Assembly: GCA_961205875.1 (NCBI GenBank)
Contig: OY540809.1
Span: 15,140,267 to 15,204,266, forward strand
Reading direction: 5' to 3'
Source: Sialis fuliginosa
Taxonomy: Eukaryota > Arthropoda > Insecta > Megaloptera > Sialidae
Length of the DNA stretch: 64,000 nucleotides
The translations under genes and the position numbers were made by a program. Below the pieces are notes generated by a model. It was not told the origin of the DNA. It ran no database searches and saw only the letters and a program-made list of their open reading frames with translations. Below are positions 54,757 to 64,000 of the stretch, one piece after another; the stretch's first letter is position 1, and each line of letters starts with the position of its first letter.

Positions 54757-55977
54757 ATTTATGTTTGAGGTTTCAGCTGAAATAGATTATAAATTGAGCA
54801 GCATATACAAATGAGTTGCACTGGTACAAAATTGACTTTTGCAACAACCTGAGTTCGAGCAAGTTTGCAAGAATAGATGTGTTGGTTTGTTGTATAAACA
54901 ACTTGCAAACTAAGTTTATAACAAGTACTTCACATTGATAAATACCTCCTGTGCCACAAAACTTGCATCTAAGAACTATTTCATTCGTTTTTGTTCGATT
55001 TAAATTATCTGTAACTATATTTTTATACAAAATACTGCATAAGTATATTAATTTTTCTTGTTGAGATAACTCATAATTTATTTGAGGATACAGGGACACG
55101 AGAAATTTTCAATTTTTTAATACGTGTCTAACCTAATTCATGTGTGACACAGGACTTTCTTATATGCAGTGAGTCTAGTTATATAAAACAATTTTTTCTG
55201 GCTAACTCATAAAATACTTAAGAAATACATATAGGACATTCTGGACATTTATATATAAAAATAAATAGATTATTTCCTATATTTTTTTAATGAATAGAAC
55301 ATAAATTATAAACAGTATTATTTACAACAACTTTTATTCAAAATATTTTTTTCTAATACGCACTTCTTTAAAAATAACTAGAAAGTTTTAAAAATTGACA
55401 AGATCGTTTTTAAAAAATTGTAAGTTTCTTTATCATTTTATATTTTCGACGTTTTTGAATTACAGCGTATGTATACAGACACACAGACATCGTAACAAAA
55501 ATTTGAATTCAGGAATATAAAAATGACTAATTCCATCAAAATCTCAAATTCGGAAGAAATCATATGTAAAAAAAATTAAAATATTGTTTTATACTTTTTT
55601 TCTTAAATAATTAAACCACTTTGCCCTAATATAATCCTCAATCAACTCTGCCGTACTGTTTGTTGAACCCTGCCCTGTCAGGCATAAGAAAATTTATTTG
55701 TAAAGAAGAATTCCAAGAAATTCAAATAAAAAAAATATGATAAACAAAAAGACTAGTTTACGTTTTATACTTTTTTTAATTCCCAGATAAAGCAACTAGA
55801 TTGCGGATACCTAATTATGCAATTATCAGTTAATCGGTTTATGTAGATCGAGTTTTGCATTGCTGCAACACAGATAACCAGAACGTTCCGAATTATCACT
55901 ATGTAGACGTAGAATATTTAACGCTTCTATAATTACCTATATTGATTTCCTTTAGTTACGTTACATTCAGTGGTGAG
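54757..55977. repeat. AT-rich DNA with a dispersed-repeat fragment
   Basis: 55180-55580 is a diverged copy of the 53735-54420 repeat (CATCGTAACAAAAATTTGAA, TTCCATCAAAATCTCAAATT). A 108-codon minus ORF at 54773-55099 has no recognised domain and no splice or neighbour support; I do not call it. Confidence 0.45.
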
Positions 55978-56176
55978 CAGTAGGGGGATTACGAGAGCCC
56001 TTTGTTAAATTATTCTATCATTTGCCAGCTCCTTGTTCTTCTTAGTAACCATTTTTATATACGGTATATGTATTATTTTTTGTTAATAAACCATCCAAAT
56101 AACATATAATTAGCTATATTTTTTTAAATATATCTATGAGCGAGCCCTCTTTTAAAAATTGTATAGCTCACCACTG
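55978..56176. mobile_element. hAT-like MITE, 199 bp, with GTTA(C/T)ATT target duplication
   Basis: Termini CAGTGGTGAGCAGTAGG and ATAGCTCACCACTG are inverted. Flanking 8-mers GTTACATT (55970-55977) and GTTATATT (56177-56184) match at seven of eight positions. Confidence 0.87.
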
Positions 56177-56204
56177 GTTATATTCATAAGTACCTATGTG
56201 CAGT

Positions 56205-56310
56205 GGTGTTAAAGGGGGGGAGGGCGCACGGCCCCGAGTAGGGGTGTAATGGAAAATATTTCATTAGGTCAATATGAATCGGGGGGGGGGGGGGGGGGGG
56301 GGGTCATAAC
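56205..56310. repeat. Degenerate hAT terminus followed by a 23-nt G run
   Basis: CAGTGGTGTTAAAGGGGGGG and GCACGGCCCCGAGTAGGGG look like a hAT left terminus. An uninterrupted run of 23 G occupies 56281-56303, the longest homopolymer of the window. Confidence 0.6.
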
Positions 56311-56680
56311 AATATTTCGCCTAGAGTATTTTTTTTTCTATTACAAATAATTCGTCAATTTCATAAATTGACAGGAGTAAACATCGGTTTCCGGTTGTCA
56401 GTTTTTTTCAAAATAAAATGTTTCCTTCTGAGTCTTATAAGCTTAAATATAAAATATCAAACTTCTATTTCTACTTTTCTAGAGTTACTACGTCTATAGA
56501 CTCAAACAGAGACATCATGGTGAAACTTGGTATATTTATTGATTACTTTATAATAAATATCGATGGACTGATTAATAGGCCATTTTAATCTATCTCTATA
56601 TAATTTAAACACACCTCACTAATTCTAGGTTACTGAGCACAATTTTCTGTTGATTCTGATTTTATTTAATACATATAATA
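56311..56680. repeat. Fragment of the 53735-54420 dispersed repeat
   Basis: AAACATCGGTTTCCGGTTGT, ACTTTTCTAGAGTTACTACG and AGACATCATGGTGAAACTTG follow the block order of the larger copy. No gene. Confidence 0.5.
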
Positions 56681-56918
56681 CCTTGGGTTGCATAAAGCAA
56701 AATTAAATCATGATTAGTTAATCAGTTGTTTTCAAACCAATATTACGTCAATTATAAAAAACAATAACGGTTATGATAAATTTTATAAGGTAAAAAATTA
56801 TCATATTTAGTGAATTGTTCATTTACAAATTGAGATTTAGTGAAGAATTAACATTAATTATGGTTTGAAAACAACTGATTAATTAATCGTGGTTAATTTT
56901 GCTTTATGCAGCCCAAGG
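56681..56918. mobile_element. PIF/Harbinger-like MITE with long CCTTGGGTTGC termini
   Basis: Inverted termini of nearly 60 bp: CCTTGGGTTGCATAAAGCAA on the left, its complement on the right, and inner CAGTTGTTTTCAAACC facing GGTTTGAAAACAACTG. ATA is found on both outer sides (56678-56680, 56919-56921), a 3-bp duplication as in PIF/Harbinger, though not the usual TAA/TTA. 238 bp, no transposase. Confidence 0.82.
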
Positions 56919-57158
56919 ATAAACAAATACATTTGCTAAAAATACAGTAGCAACTTATAACGTATATTGTCACTTTTTATGCTACTTTATTTAAGGGTTG
57001 AAGAATGGGTGATTAAAACTTATTTTATAATAAATGAGATTATACAAGCTATACATTGGCGTTTAATTTATTATTCTAGGATTATTAAATTTGGACATAG
57101 AAACTTTCAAAGTATGACATATTTTCGTTGCATTTTTTCCTAATGTTACTGTAGCTAT

Positions 57159-57364
57159 AGATATACTCATAGTAAGAGTTCTGACAGCCCGAATCGATTT
57201 TTTATTGATTGTAGTAGTCAAGTCTCACTCACAGTCGTATTTTTTGATTTTATCAATCAATCATTTTTATGATTGTTAAAAATAATACATACATAAATAA
57301 TTTTGAATAAATCGCATTTGGTTAAAAATGGCGGTGCTGTCATAACTCTTATTCGAGTATCTCT
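57159..57364. mobile_element. Mariner-like GATACTC MITE, best full-length copy
   Basis: Inverted termini GATATACTCATAGTAAGAGT and ATAACTCTTATTCGAGTATC (about 25 bp), each next to TA, fitting a TA target duplication. Interior: CTGACAGCCCGAATCGATTT, AGTCTCACTCACAGTCGTAT, TTAAAAATGGCGGTGCTGTC. Reference for copies at 3064, 38733, 42973 and 46165. Confidence 0.83.
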
Positions 57365-58794
57365 AGTTACCCCTAGAAAACATAGTTCTTTGTCAAAAAA
57401 AAACTATCCAACTAAAAATTCAATTCAATTATGTTCTATTAAGTATAACTAATTTATCGATATATAATTATTTGGTTAAAGAAGGTGTAATTGAATAATA
57501 ACAGCATGTTATTGATTATTCAAAGACGCATAAACAAAACCGGAAAGGCGGTAATAATTACCGAAAATGATACAAATGTATGTAACAATGTTTTACCACA
57601 CACGTCGGTGTGATTATTTATTGAGCAAGATACCCGGCGCATGGTCGCGGCTTTAAAATTAACTCCACTAAATAAATAAACAATTGTGTGGGTGTTTCAA
57701 TAATGCTGTCGATATTATACCTAGCCGCAGGGCCGGACTGTTATTAAAGTACTCCACAAAAAAGATTATTTTTTTCATAACTTGAGAAAATTATATATCG
57801 AAGTGTGCTGATCAAAAGTTGTACAATCGGTCGTCGACATTTGTATGTAGTAAAACTGTTTTCAAACTTTGAACTCATTTTTATCGAAACCACGTTTTTA
57901 TAAACTGCGGAAAACGTATATTTTGGCCATTTTCCATCCGACCGACTTGAAATTTTTTTACTCTAACTTCTTAAATAGATTTTACATCGAAGTATACACA
58001 CGATTTTTACGTTTGGTTAATAATTACGGTTTTTATAAACAATTCGACAATGTATGTTTGTATATATTTTTTATGTATAATTCTGACAAATATGCACCGA
58101 TTTGAAGAATTTTTTTTGTTTAAAAGGGTATAACTCGAGGTGGTCTCAAATAAATTTTATCAGAATCTGAGCATGAACTTCGAGATACGCCTCTCAAGCC
58201 AATAGAAAACTTAAATTTAAAAAAACCGACTTCAAAAACTTAAATTTAATTATCACCTCTTTTCAGTGTTTTTTTTTTTTTTTTGTTTATTTTTTAAGTT
58301 ATTTTTTGTATTTTTGTTTAAAAATAAAATAAAAACACTTTAATTTGTGAAAAATACTGAAAAATAGAGATTTCAAACATAAAAAAAAATTGTTTAGTAT
58401 AAAAATTACAAATTTCATAATATACATATATTTCTTAAGAGCATGCCTTACTCCGGGCCTTCGTGGGCGTTAATAATATAAACTAGGCAGTTTTTCACGG
58501 CTGTATACAGGGTTATTAACATCCAATCACAATTTCAAGTGCGGGTAATTTTTCCTTTGTTATTCTCGTTCCATACAAATTAGGTATCTGTATATTTCGT
58601 AATGAAATTGTTAACGAGTCTTTTTGATTTATATGATAATTGGAGGATGTTGAAGTTCATGTATTTTATTTTATTACAATATATCCTTTTTATTTTCAGT
58701 ATTGTAATAATAGTTGAAATTTTTATAATATTTATCAAATCGAAACTTTTTGAAATATTTTCTTGTATACAAAATTATCTATTTTATATTACAA
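57365..58794. other. AT-rich DNA with a unique patch at 57540-57740
   Basis: CCGGAAAGGCGGTAATAATT, CACACACGTCGGTGTGATTA (a small palindrome) and ATACCCGGCGCATGGTCGCG are unique. AGCCGCAGGGCCGGACTGTT at 57723 resembles a hAT terminus. ORFs at 57869-58105 and 58602-58802 are Phe/Ile/Tyr-rich without a domain. No gene called. Confidence 0.4.
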
Positions 58795-58796
58795 TA

Positions 58797-58958
58797 CAGT
58801 AATCTCTCTATTTATACTGTTTATATAAAACGTGAATTCACTTTAACGCAGTAATTTGTTTTTTTTTAAACAATACAATAAGCATTAATGTTTTCAATGG
58901 TTCCATTTACGTAATGTTTTCGGGGAACCAATTACTCGCGTAAATGGAGGGAACACTA
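58797..58958. mobile_element. Pogo/Tigger-like MITE
   Basis: CAGTAATCTCTCTATTTATA at the left and CGTAAATGGAGGGAACACTA at the right are inverted relatives, each beside TA. The interior has GGTTCCATTTACGTAATG and GGGGAACCAATTACTCGCG. About 160 bp, no transposase. Confidence 0.65.
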
Positions 58959-58960
58959 TA

Positions 58961-59499
58961 CTTATCTGCATTAATATACATTTTAATATATAACAAAAAT
59001 TAAAACGACTACAAATTTTACATAACTTTCTTATACGTATATTGAAAAAATAAAAAAAATATATTTAAATTATAACAGATAAAAATTGTATAAAAAATTT
59101 TAAATTTAATATTTGAATTTTAATGTTACCTTGGCCGGCTTCTAATTCTAGGGTCTTAAATTTTATAACAGTGAAAATCTCTTAAATAAATAGGTCTAGA
59201 CAAAAATTATAAAATTTATCTATAAAAAAACATTATACAAAATCATTATAAAGTTTTTTTCTCATTGTAAATAAAAACTGATTACAATCTTTATGATATA
59301 CCGAATAGAATCAACCTTATTAAAATCCATAGACAACATATTACAACTATCAATCAAACTGACAGCAGTTCGTAAATAGTTTGCGCGGCAAATTTAAATA
59401 AATTATCCTGGCTCACCAAAAAATAAACATTACGCTTACAAATTTATCCTATTTCAACTAACGTAAAAAAATCCCATTAACAAAAATAGATCCAATTAC
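58961..59499. other. AT-rich DNA, nothing recognised
   Basis: CGGCTTCTAATTCTAGGGTC at 59132 is the same flank repeat that hosts hAT-like insertions at 12127 and 31995. Otherwise empty. Confidence 0.4.
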
Positions 59500-59780
59500 A
59501 AAATTCAACAGCATGAAATACGCAACCAACCCCCACCCCACCCCTATGAATAATATCACCACTAGAACGTACTTATTTCAAATGCATTCGTTACAAAAAA
59601 AAATGAGTAGTAACACAAGAACTTCCTGAGCTATCCAGAGACCGTGTCGGCGTCACCTTTTGTTTCGCGAGATAGCTGTCACATGGGGAGGGGGTTAGCG
59701 GAAGGGGCGAGAACGCAGTGTCAAGTTTCAAAGTGCAGTAGAGGCGGATAGAATTCTATACCTTTTATTCAACTGGGTGT
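59500..59780. other. Unique GC-richer island, candidate promoter or 5' exon region
   Basis: CCAACCCCCACCCCACCCCT, AGACCGTGTCGGCGTCACCT, GTTTCGCGAGATAGCTGTCA, GGAGGGGGTTAGCGGAAGGG and AGTGCAGTAGAGGCGGATAG are non-repetitive. No long frame in either direction. Position upstream of exon A is compatible with a regulatory element or noncoding 5' exon, but nothing proves it. Confidence 0.3.
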
Positions 59781-61320
59781 CGAAAAAATCTTACGAAATT
59801 AGTAACTGGTCGTCTTGGACGAATTCCGAATGTTTTTGGGGAGATATATGCGGAGTTGTATTTTCAGATAGTGGCGATAATTCTGATGAAATAAAATAAA
59901 AAAATTGTTACTTTTAAATAAAATTGAAAAATTAACTTATTTTATTTTAGGTTTTGTATCAGTTTCTTTCAGATTTTCGAACTAATTTTGTAGTTTGTAG
60001 TTTGTGTTTTTTAAAGCATTCTTATTTTCGTGAATTTCCAGAAACTCTTTTTGCGGGATTTTCGGCCTATTTTAATTGATTGATTTGGTTTTACGCAGTT
60101 TTATAAAATTATTAAACGTATTCCTCATTTTACAATGTAAGCAAAGTCTTTTTTTATATGCGGTTTACGTGGAACATATCTACTAAAAAAAGCCACACAG
60201 ATATTTTTCTAAAGAGGGGGTGGTTCCCTACATTATCGATGTTTAAAGATAATTTTAGGAATTCATTTATCTGAAACTATTGTAGTTAAAACGGTGGCTG
60301 TGCACTCTTTTTAGAAGCTTTGCTACATTTCAAAAATAGTAATAAAAAAACAGCTGTAAACGTGCCCCCCCCCCCCCTTTTCTATTCATGTATTATGTAT
60401 ACCTAATGATCTAACAAAAAATATACAAGTAGTAACATTGTTTTAGGAACTCAACCCCTATATTAGTCTTGTGAAATATTTCGTATGGAAGATGTTACAT
60501 TTCAATATGAACACATTTTGTAATAATTCATCGACTCACGCCCCCTACAGATCTCCACGCTGGGGTGCGGTGTTCACCCCTCTCACACCTGGCTAACCCT
60601 CTTCTTGTGAAACTGTGAACAATCATCCCCTTTATTCTTAAAACTGTTTAATTCATGTTCGAAAATAAATTTTACCTAAAATTATTAGCATTGTATTTAA
60701 ATATGTTAAGATAATAATGGACCTTCTGACAGTTTGATTTTATGTTAGGTATATTTGTTTATATACAGGATGAATAATACAACCATTAACTAATTTTTTA
60801 CATGATTTTTTGTTCCAAATTTAATTAACTTAAAAAATATGAACAATTTTTTTTTCATAAATAATATCCCTTTTCCAGTTAAAACTACGACCAATATAGT
60901 TATGAACAATATTATAGAAAAAGTAATTCCCAACAACTTTTATCTCAAATATTTTTTTATAAATTGGATAATTTCTGAGATACGATTGTTCTCAAAAAAA
61001 CTAATTTCCATTGTATAGAATGTCTAAAGATTAATGTATGTATAAGAATGATTTATACCCATAAACCAAGAATTAAAACCAAATACCACATGGATAAAGT
61101 ATTTAAAGGTTTAAGAATTAAATACCCATAAATCATCGGTCAAAAATAAAATAATAAAACTCTCAACGAGATGACAAATCTGAAATAGATTCGACGAAAA
61201 TAATAACAATAAAAAAATCACAGAATGATTAAAGTGCAACTGATGGCATAGAAGAAGCTCGCTAAGTCTCTGTGAATAGATCGCAGCGGTTTTTACTGTC
61301 CAAACATAATAAATCTCCAC
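59781..61320. other. AT-rich DNA with C13 run and a TATACAGGATG end
   Basis: A C13 run is at 60365-60377. 60540-60610 (GCCCCCTACAGATCTCCACG, TGCGGTGTTCACCCCTCTCA) is a GC patch of unknown origin. ATATACAGGATGAATAATAC at 60765 is a terminus of the family at 15887-16331 without partner. The 69-codon minus ORF 61111-61320 has a hydrophobic stretch (see rejected list). Confidence 0.4.
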
Positions 61321-61329
61321 AAAACAAAT

Positions 61330-61500
61330 GTTTGCTAGACAGTTTAGTTCTGTTGTTATCTACACAGAGAGCGCGCGCGGCCGACTATCTGTGGTACTGC
61401 TTTAGTTGAGTTGTTGTTCTTATCAGATTTCCATATCCAAGGAGCTCCAGGATCTTCTGTGTATGCCTTTTCTTGCTCCAATATTGCAACGTTCTATTAT
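61330..61500. other. Unique island with GAGAGCGCGCGCGGCC, candidate promoter/5' UTR
   Basis: CACAGAGAGCGCGCGCGGCC and CCAAGGAGCTCCAGGATCTT are unique, CpG-rich, and not part of any repeat recognised here. On the minus strand it would precede the 61111-61320 ORF. It may be the Dpr promoter, a 5' exon, or unrelated. Confidence 0.28.
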
Positions 61501-61649
61501 ATACCACATTTGTACATTTTGATTGTAGGTATATAGTGCATTCAGTGGCGCACTCATGGGAAGGCGTTAAAGATTATACCCCCTCCCTCCCACCCGAATA
61601 TATTACTTAACTTTGTAATCGAGATAAATAAATAAAAGAAAATTGTGAA

Positions 61650-61862
61650 TAATCCATAATAATATTAAAAATGCGAAAATAACTTTGCCTGTCTGTTTGT
61701 TACCTTCTCACGGCTAAAGCGCTAAACCGATTTTGATTAAATTTGGCAGTAAGATAGCTTGCATCCTAAGGAAGAACATAGGCTACTTTGTATCCCGAAA
61801 AATTGATTATATAAAAAATAATTCAAATTCCACGCGGACAATTCACGGGTAATAACTAGTTA
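61650..61862 (-). mobile_element. Helitron-like element, complete order
   Basis: ATCCATAATAATATTAAAAA start, GTTTGTTACCTTCTCACGGC, GCTAAACCGATTTTGATTAA, GAACATAGGCTACTTTGTAT, ATTCCACGCGGACAATTCAC and the end GTAATAACTAGTT. The hairpin has lost a few bases (GCGGACAATTCACGGG). Confidence 0.82.
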
Positions 61863-62187
61863 TAATGAAAATTATCGTTTACATTGTATGTTATGGTGTA
61901 CCTTCTAATTTTTTATTCTTAAGTTGATATTTCTTTGAAAAATTTATATTTGAACGATGAAATATGACTGAAAAATTTTGGGTTTTAGATTTTGTTAAAA
62001 GTACGTTTATTATATAGAAAATAACGTAAAAAGTTGAAAATGTCAAACAGCAGGTTTGTATCTCAAACCGTTCTTGAGATATGGAAGTTTTTATTTTTTC
62101 AAAATAACCGTAACTTTTAAACGGATGATCGGATTTGACTCATTGTCAGTAATCTAACGTTCTAACATGTAGACATATACATACATA
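61863..62187. repeat. Single-arm relative of the 35337-35865 fold-back
   Basis: 61915-62150: CGATGAAATATGACTGAAAA, TTTTGTTAAAAGTACGTTTA, TTGTATCTCAAACCGTTCTT, AACCGTAACTTTTAAACGGA. No inverted partner nearby. Confidence 0.65.
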
Positions 62188-62684
62188 CAGCGCCGGCTTT
62201 AGGGGGTGGGACGAACCAGGGAGACCACCCGGGGCGCCAGGCGCACAATGGGGCATAAGTGTTTTTTTGGTTCAAATCAGTGTACAGGCTGTAGTTTTTT
62301 TTATCTTTAAATTTTTTGTCGATCTGTTAAACCCTATTTAGTAAAAAATATTGCTAAATTTAAAAAAATATGTGGGGTGATATACTGAGATATTAACTAT
62401 TAACTTATTTATTAATTTATCAATTTTAATTTGTTAATAAGAGGGAAAGGGGGTCTCAACGGTCTTAGGACATTTGATTGTCTTAAATTTAATGATGTAA
62501 GGTATATTTTAAAAAAAAGTTTACGTCTGTAGGATTGCGCCAAGCTGAGATATTAACTATTCAACTTATTTGTTAATTTATCAATTTTAATTGACATTTT
62601 CGGTGATTTTTAAACATTTTTTTAGGGAATAAGAGGGCGGGAAAATAAATTTCGCCCAGGGCGCCAGAGCTGGCTTTAGCTCTA
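62188..62684. mobile_element. hAT-like element, 497 bp, with CATACATA target duplication
   Basis: Starts CAGCGCCGGCTTTAGGGGG and ends GCGCCAGAGCTGGCTTTAGC TCTA. CATACATA flanks both sides (62180-62187 and 62685-62692). The interior has GGGGCGCCAGGCGCACAATG and a direct near-repeat, CTGAGATATTAACTATTxAACTTATT (62387 and 62555). Termini are only loosely inverted, and CATA-rich DNA could fake a duplication, so confidence is moderate. Confidence 0.6.
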
Positions 62685-62750
62685 CATACATATGTAATAC
62701 GGTCATTCCATAAATAACTACACACTTTTTTTGTTGTTGTTACCGATTTT

Positions 62751-63393
62751 TAATTTTTACATATGTTTTAGTACTAGTTAAAAGAAGATTTTTAACGGTA
62801 CTTAAAAATCGAAAAAAAAATTCCCCCCAAAAATATCGACTTTTGAAAATTTGACTTTTTTTTAAAAAACGAAATATCTCAAAAACTATCAAAGATAGCG
62901 TAAAAATACAAGGGATTTTTTATATATTTTGCTGCACAAAACTTTTGTTTAAATATATTTTTTTTATTTATAAAAATTAACCGAAAATTTGTGGCACATG
63001 TCAACTCTGAATTTTAAAAATAAAAATATTTGTTGTAGCTTAATCATTCCTGAGTATGTAGCACTTTGAAAATTTATGAACATATGAAAACTTTATGAAA
63101 TATTAATTTTTTTAGGTAACGACGCGCGAGTCTTAGCGCGCTTGCTTGGACGTATCACTGCAGTAAATGTTAAACGCTCCGACAGTCGCGCAGTGATACG
63201 TCCAAGCAAGCGCGCTAATATTTTTTTTAATAAATAATATATATTTTCCTACAAAATTGATCCCTTGTATTTTTACGCTATCTTTGATAGTTTTTGAGAT
63301 ATTTCGTTTTTAAAAAAAAAATCAAATTTTCAAAAGTCGATATTTTTGGGGGGAATTTTTTTAACTAGTACTAAAACATATGTAAAAATAAAA
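62751..63393. repeat. Fold-back element with a central perfect 29-bp hairpin
   Basis: Outer arms about 62751-62920 and 63261-63393 are inverted: ACATATGTTTTAGTACTAGT, CCCCCCAAAAATATCGACTT, CTATCAAAGATAGCGTAAAA face their complements; the left arm has about 30 extra bases. In the middle, 63133-63161 and 63190-63218 are exact 29-bp inverted arms (TTAGCGCGCTTGCTTGGACG ... CACTGC) around a 28-nt loop. Two nested stems, the inner CpG-rich. Confidence 0.88.
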
Positions 63394-64000
63394 AAATACT
63401 GCATGTATGGGGGCGCCGGACTGTTGAGGCCGGATTAGCAAGAACCAGATTAGCGAGTGTCTAGTGTACTAAAATAAAAAATACATCTTCTATTATATTT
63501 ACCATAATCCCCATTTTTCTTAATTACTTATGTAAGTTATTCATTTTGGCTTCTGATAGGCCTATGAATTATTAACCCACATTAAATTTTAATATGATAA
63601 TAAACATGTTAGAATACACTGCAATACAGCGATGAGTATAAAATTGTGTAATCTTTATTTATTACCCGCAGAGATACTTTAGTAAAAACAACAAAAGAAT
63701 CCGCGCCAGTTAATCCTAGAGATATGCTGTGACAAATATCTTCGAATATTGTATTAATGTTTAAATACGATGTTTTAATTTTATTCCGCGTAGATAACAT
63801 TCATCCGGGTTGGCGGTGGTTTGTTTATATTTTTGTGATTTATTGTTTATTAGTTTTTTAACAGACGTACAGAGGAAACATTTTTGTTCACTGTTCCTGT
63901 TTCCTTTACACAGGATTGGCTGAAAGTATTGTGAAACGAGTTATTTGCAATTGTAACTTTAATATATTACCTGTATATACACCATCAAATATAATTATTC
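63394..64000. other. Right edge, AT-rich DNA, nothing recognised
   Basis: GGGGGCGCCGGACTGTTGAG and GCCGGATTAGCAAGAACCAG at 63409-63445 resemble pogo/Tigger-type debris. The 63-codon minus ORF at 63609-63800 has no domain. Confidence 0.35.

Noticed and set aside
54773..55099. 108-codon minus-strand ORF, the longest in the window
   Set aside because: No domain, no neighbouring exon, AT-rich codon use, and surrounding repeat fragments. Not supportable as a gene.
61111..61320. Minus-strand ORF with hydrophobic stretch VIFLLLLFSSNLF considered as signal peptide
   Set aside because: The stretch is about 33 residues from the Met, no proper donor in phase 1 follows, and Leu/Phe runs are expected from AT-rich DNA.

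Overview
This is AT-rich, intron-rich eukaryotic DNA from an insect. It contains no complete gene. The only coding sequence I can support is three internal exons, all on the minus strand, of one gene of the Dpr family (defective proboscis extension response). These are neuronal cell-surface proteins with two immunoglobulin (Ig) domains. In gene order the exons are A (36164-36007), B (2221-2011) and C (1234-1002). Each is bounded by canonical splice sites and the reading frame runs through all three. The A-B intron is 33.8 kb. Upstream exons (start codon, signal peptide) should lie at higher coordinates or beyond the right edge, and I could not locate them. The rest of Ig2 and the C-terminus lie beyond the left edge.

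All the rest, over 98 % of the window, is intron or 5' flank filled with mobile-element debris, nearly all non-autonomous. I can separate these groups: a Helitron-like short family (about 17 copies or fragments) with an A-TC start, a GC hairpin and a CTAG-T end; a 501-bp tandem array (9004-10520) built on the 5' end of that family; a 550-bp MITE family with GGTACTGGC termini (8 copies); a mariner-like MITE with GATACTC termini (5 copies); hAT-like MITEs with 8-bp target duplications; several long fold-back elements; one short LINE ORF2 tail; and unclassified dispersed repeats. Insertions are often nested, so a relative order can be read in places.

Region by region. 1-1001: intron 3' of exon C, with one Helitron-like copy. 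1002-2221: exons C and B around a 776-bp intron that holds a fold-back. 2222-36006: the giant A-B intron, with all repeat classes, two inverted blocks of AT-rich minisatellite (26330-28100), and a few unique CpG-containing islands that are candidate regulatory DNA. 36007-36164: exon A. 36165-64000: upstream intron or 5' flank with fold-backs (38851, 49332, 62751), hAT, PIF/Harbinger-like and pogo-like MITEs, and unique islands near 41640, 59500 and 61340 that could hold 5' exons or a promoter.

The Helitron-like family with a CGCGACTTCGT-type hairpin resembles repeats I associate with Lepidoptera. The host is therefore an insect, perhaps a moth or butterfly, but the order is an inference. I found no operons, CRISPR arrays, rRNA or convincing tRNA, and no clear undescribed multi-gene system. 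The most interesting material is structural: long near-perfect inverted repeats inside a neuronal gene, the Helitron-derived tandem array, and the head-to-head minisatellite.
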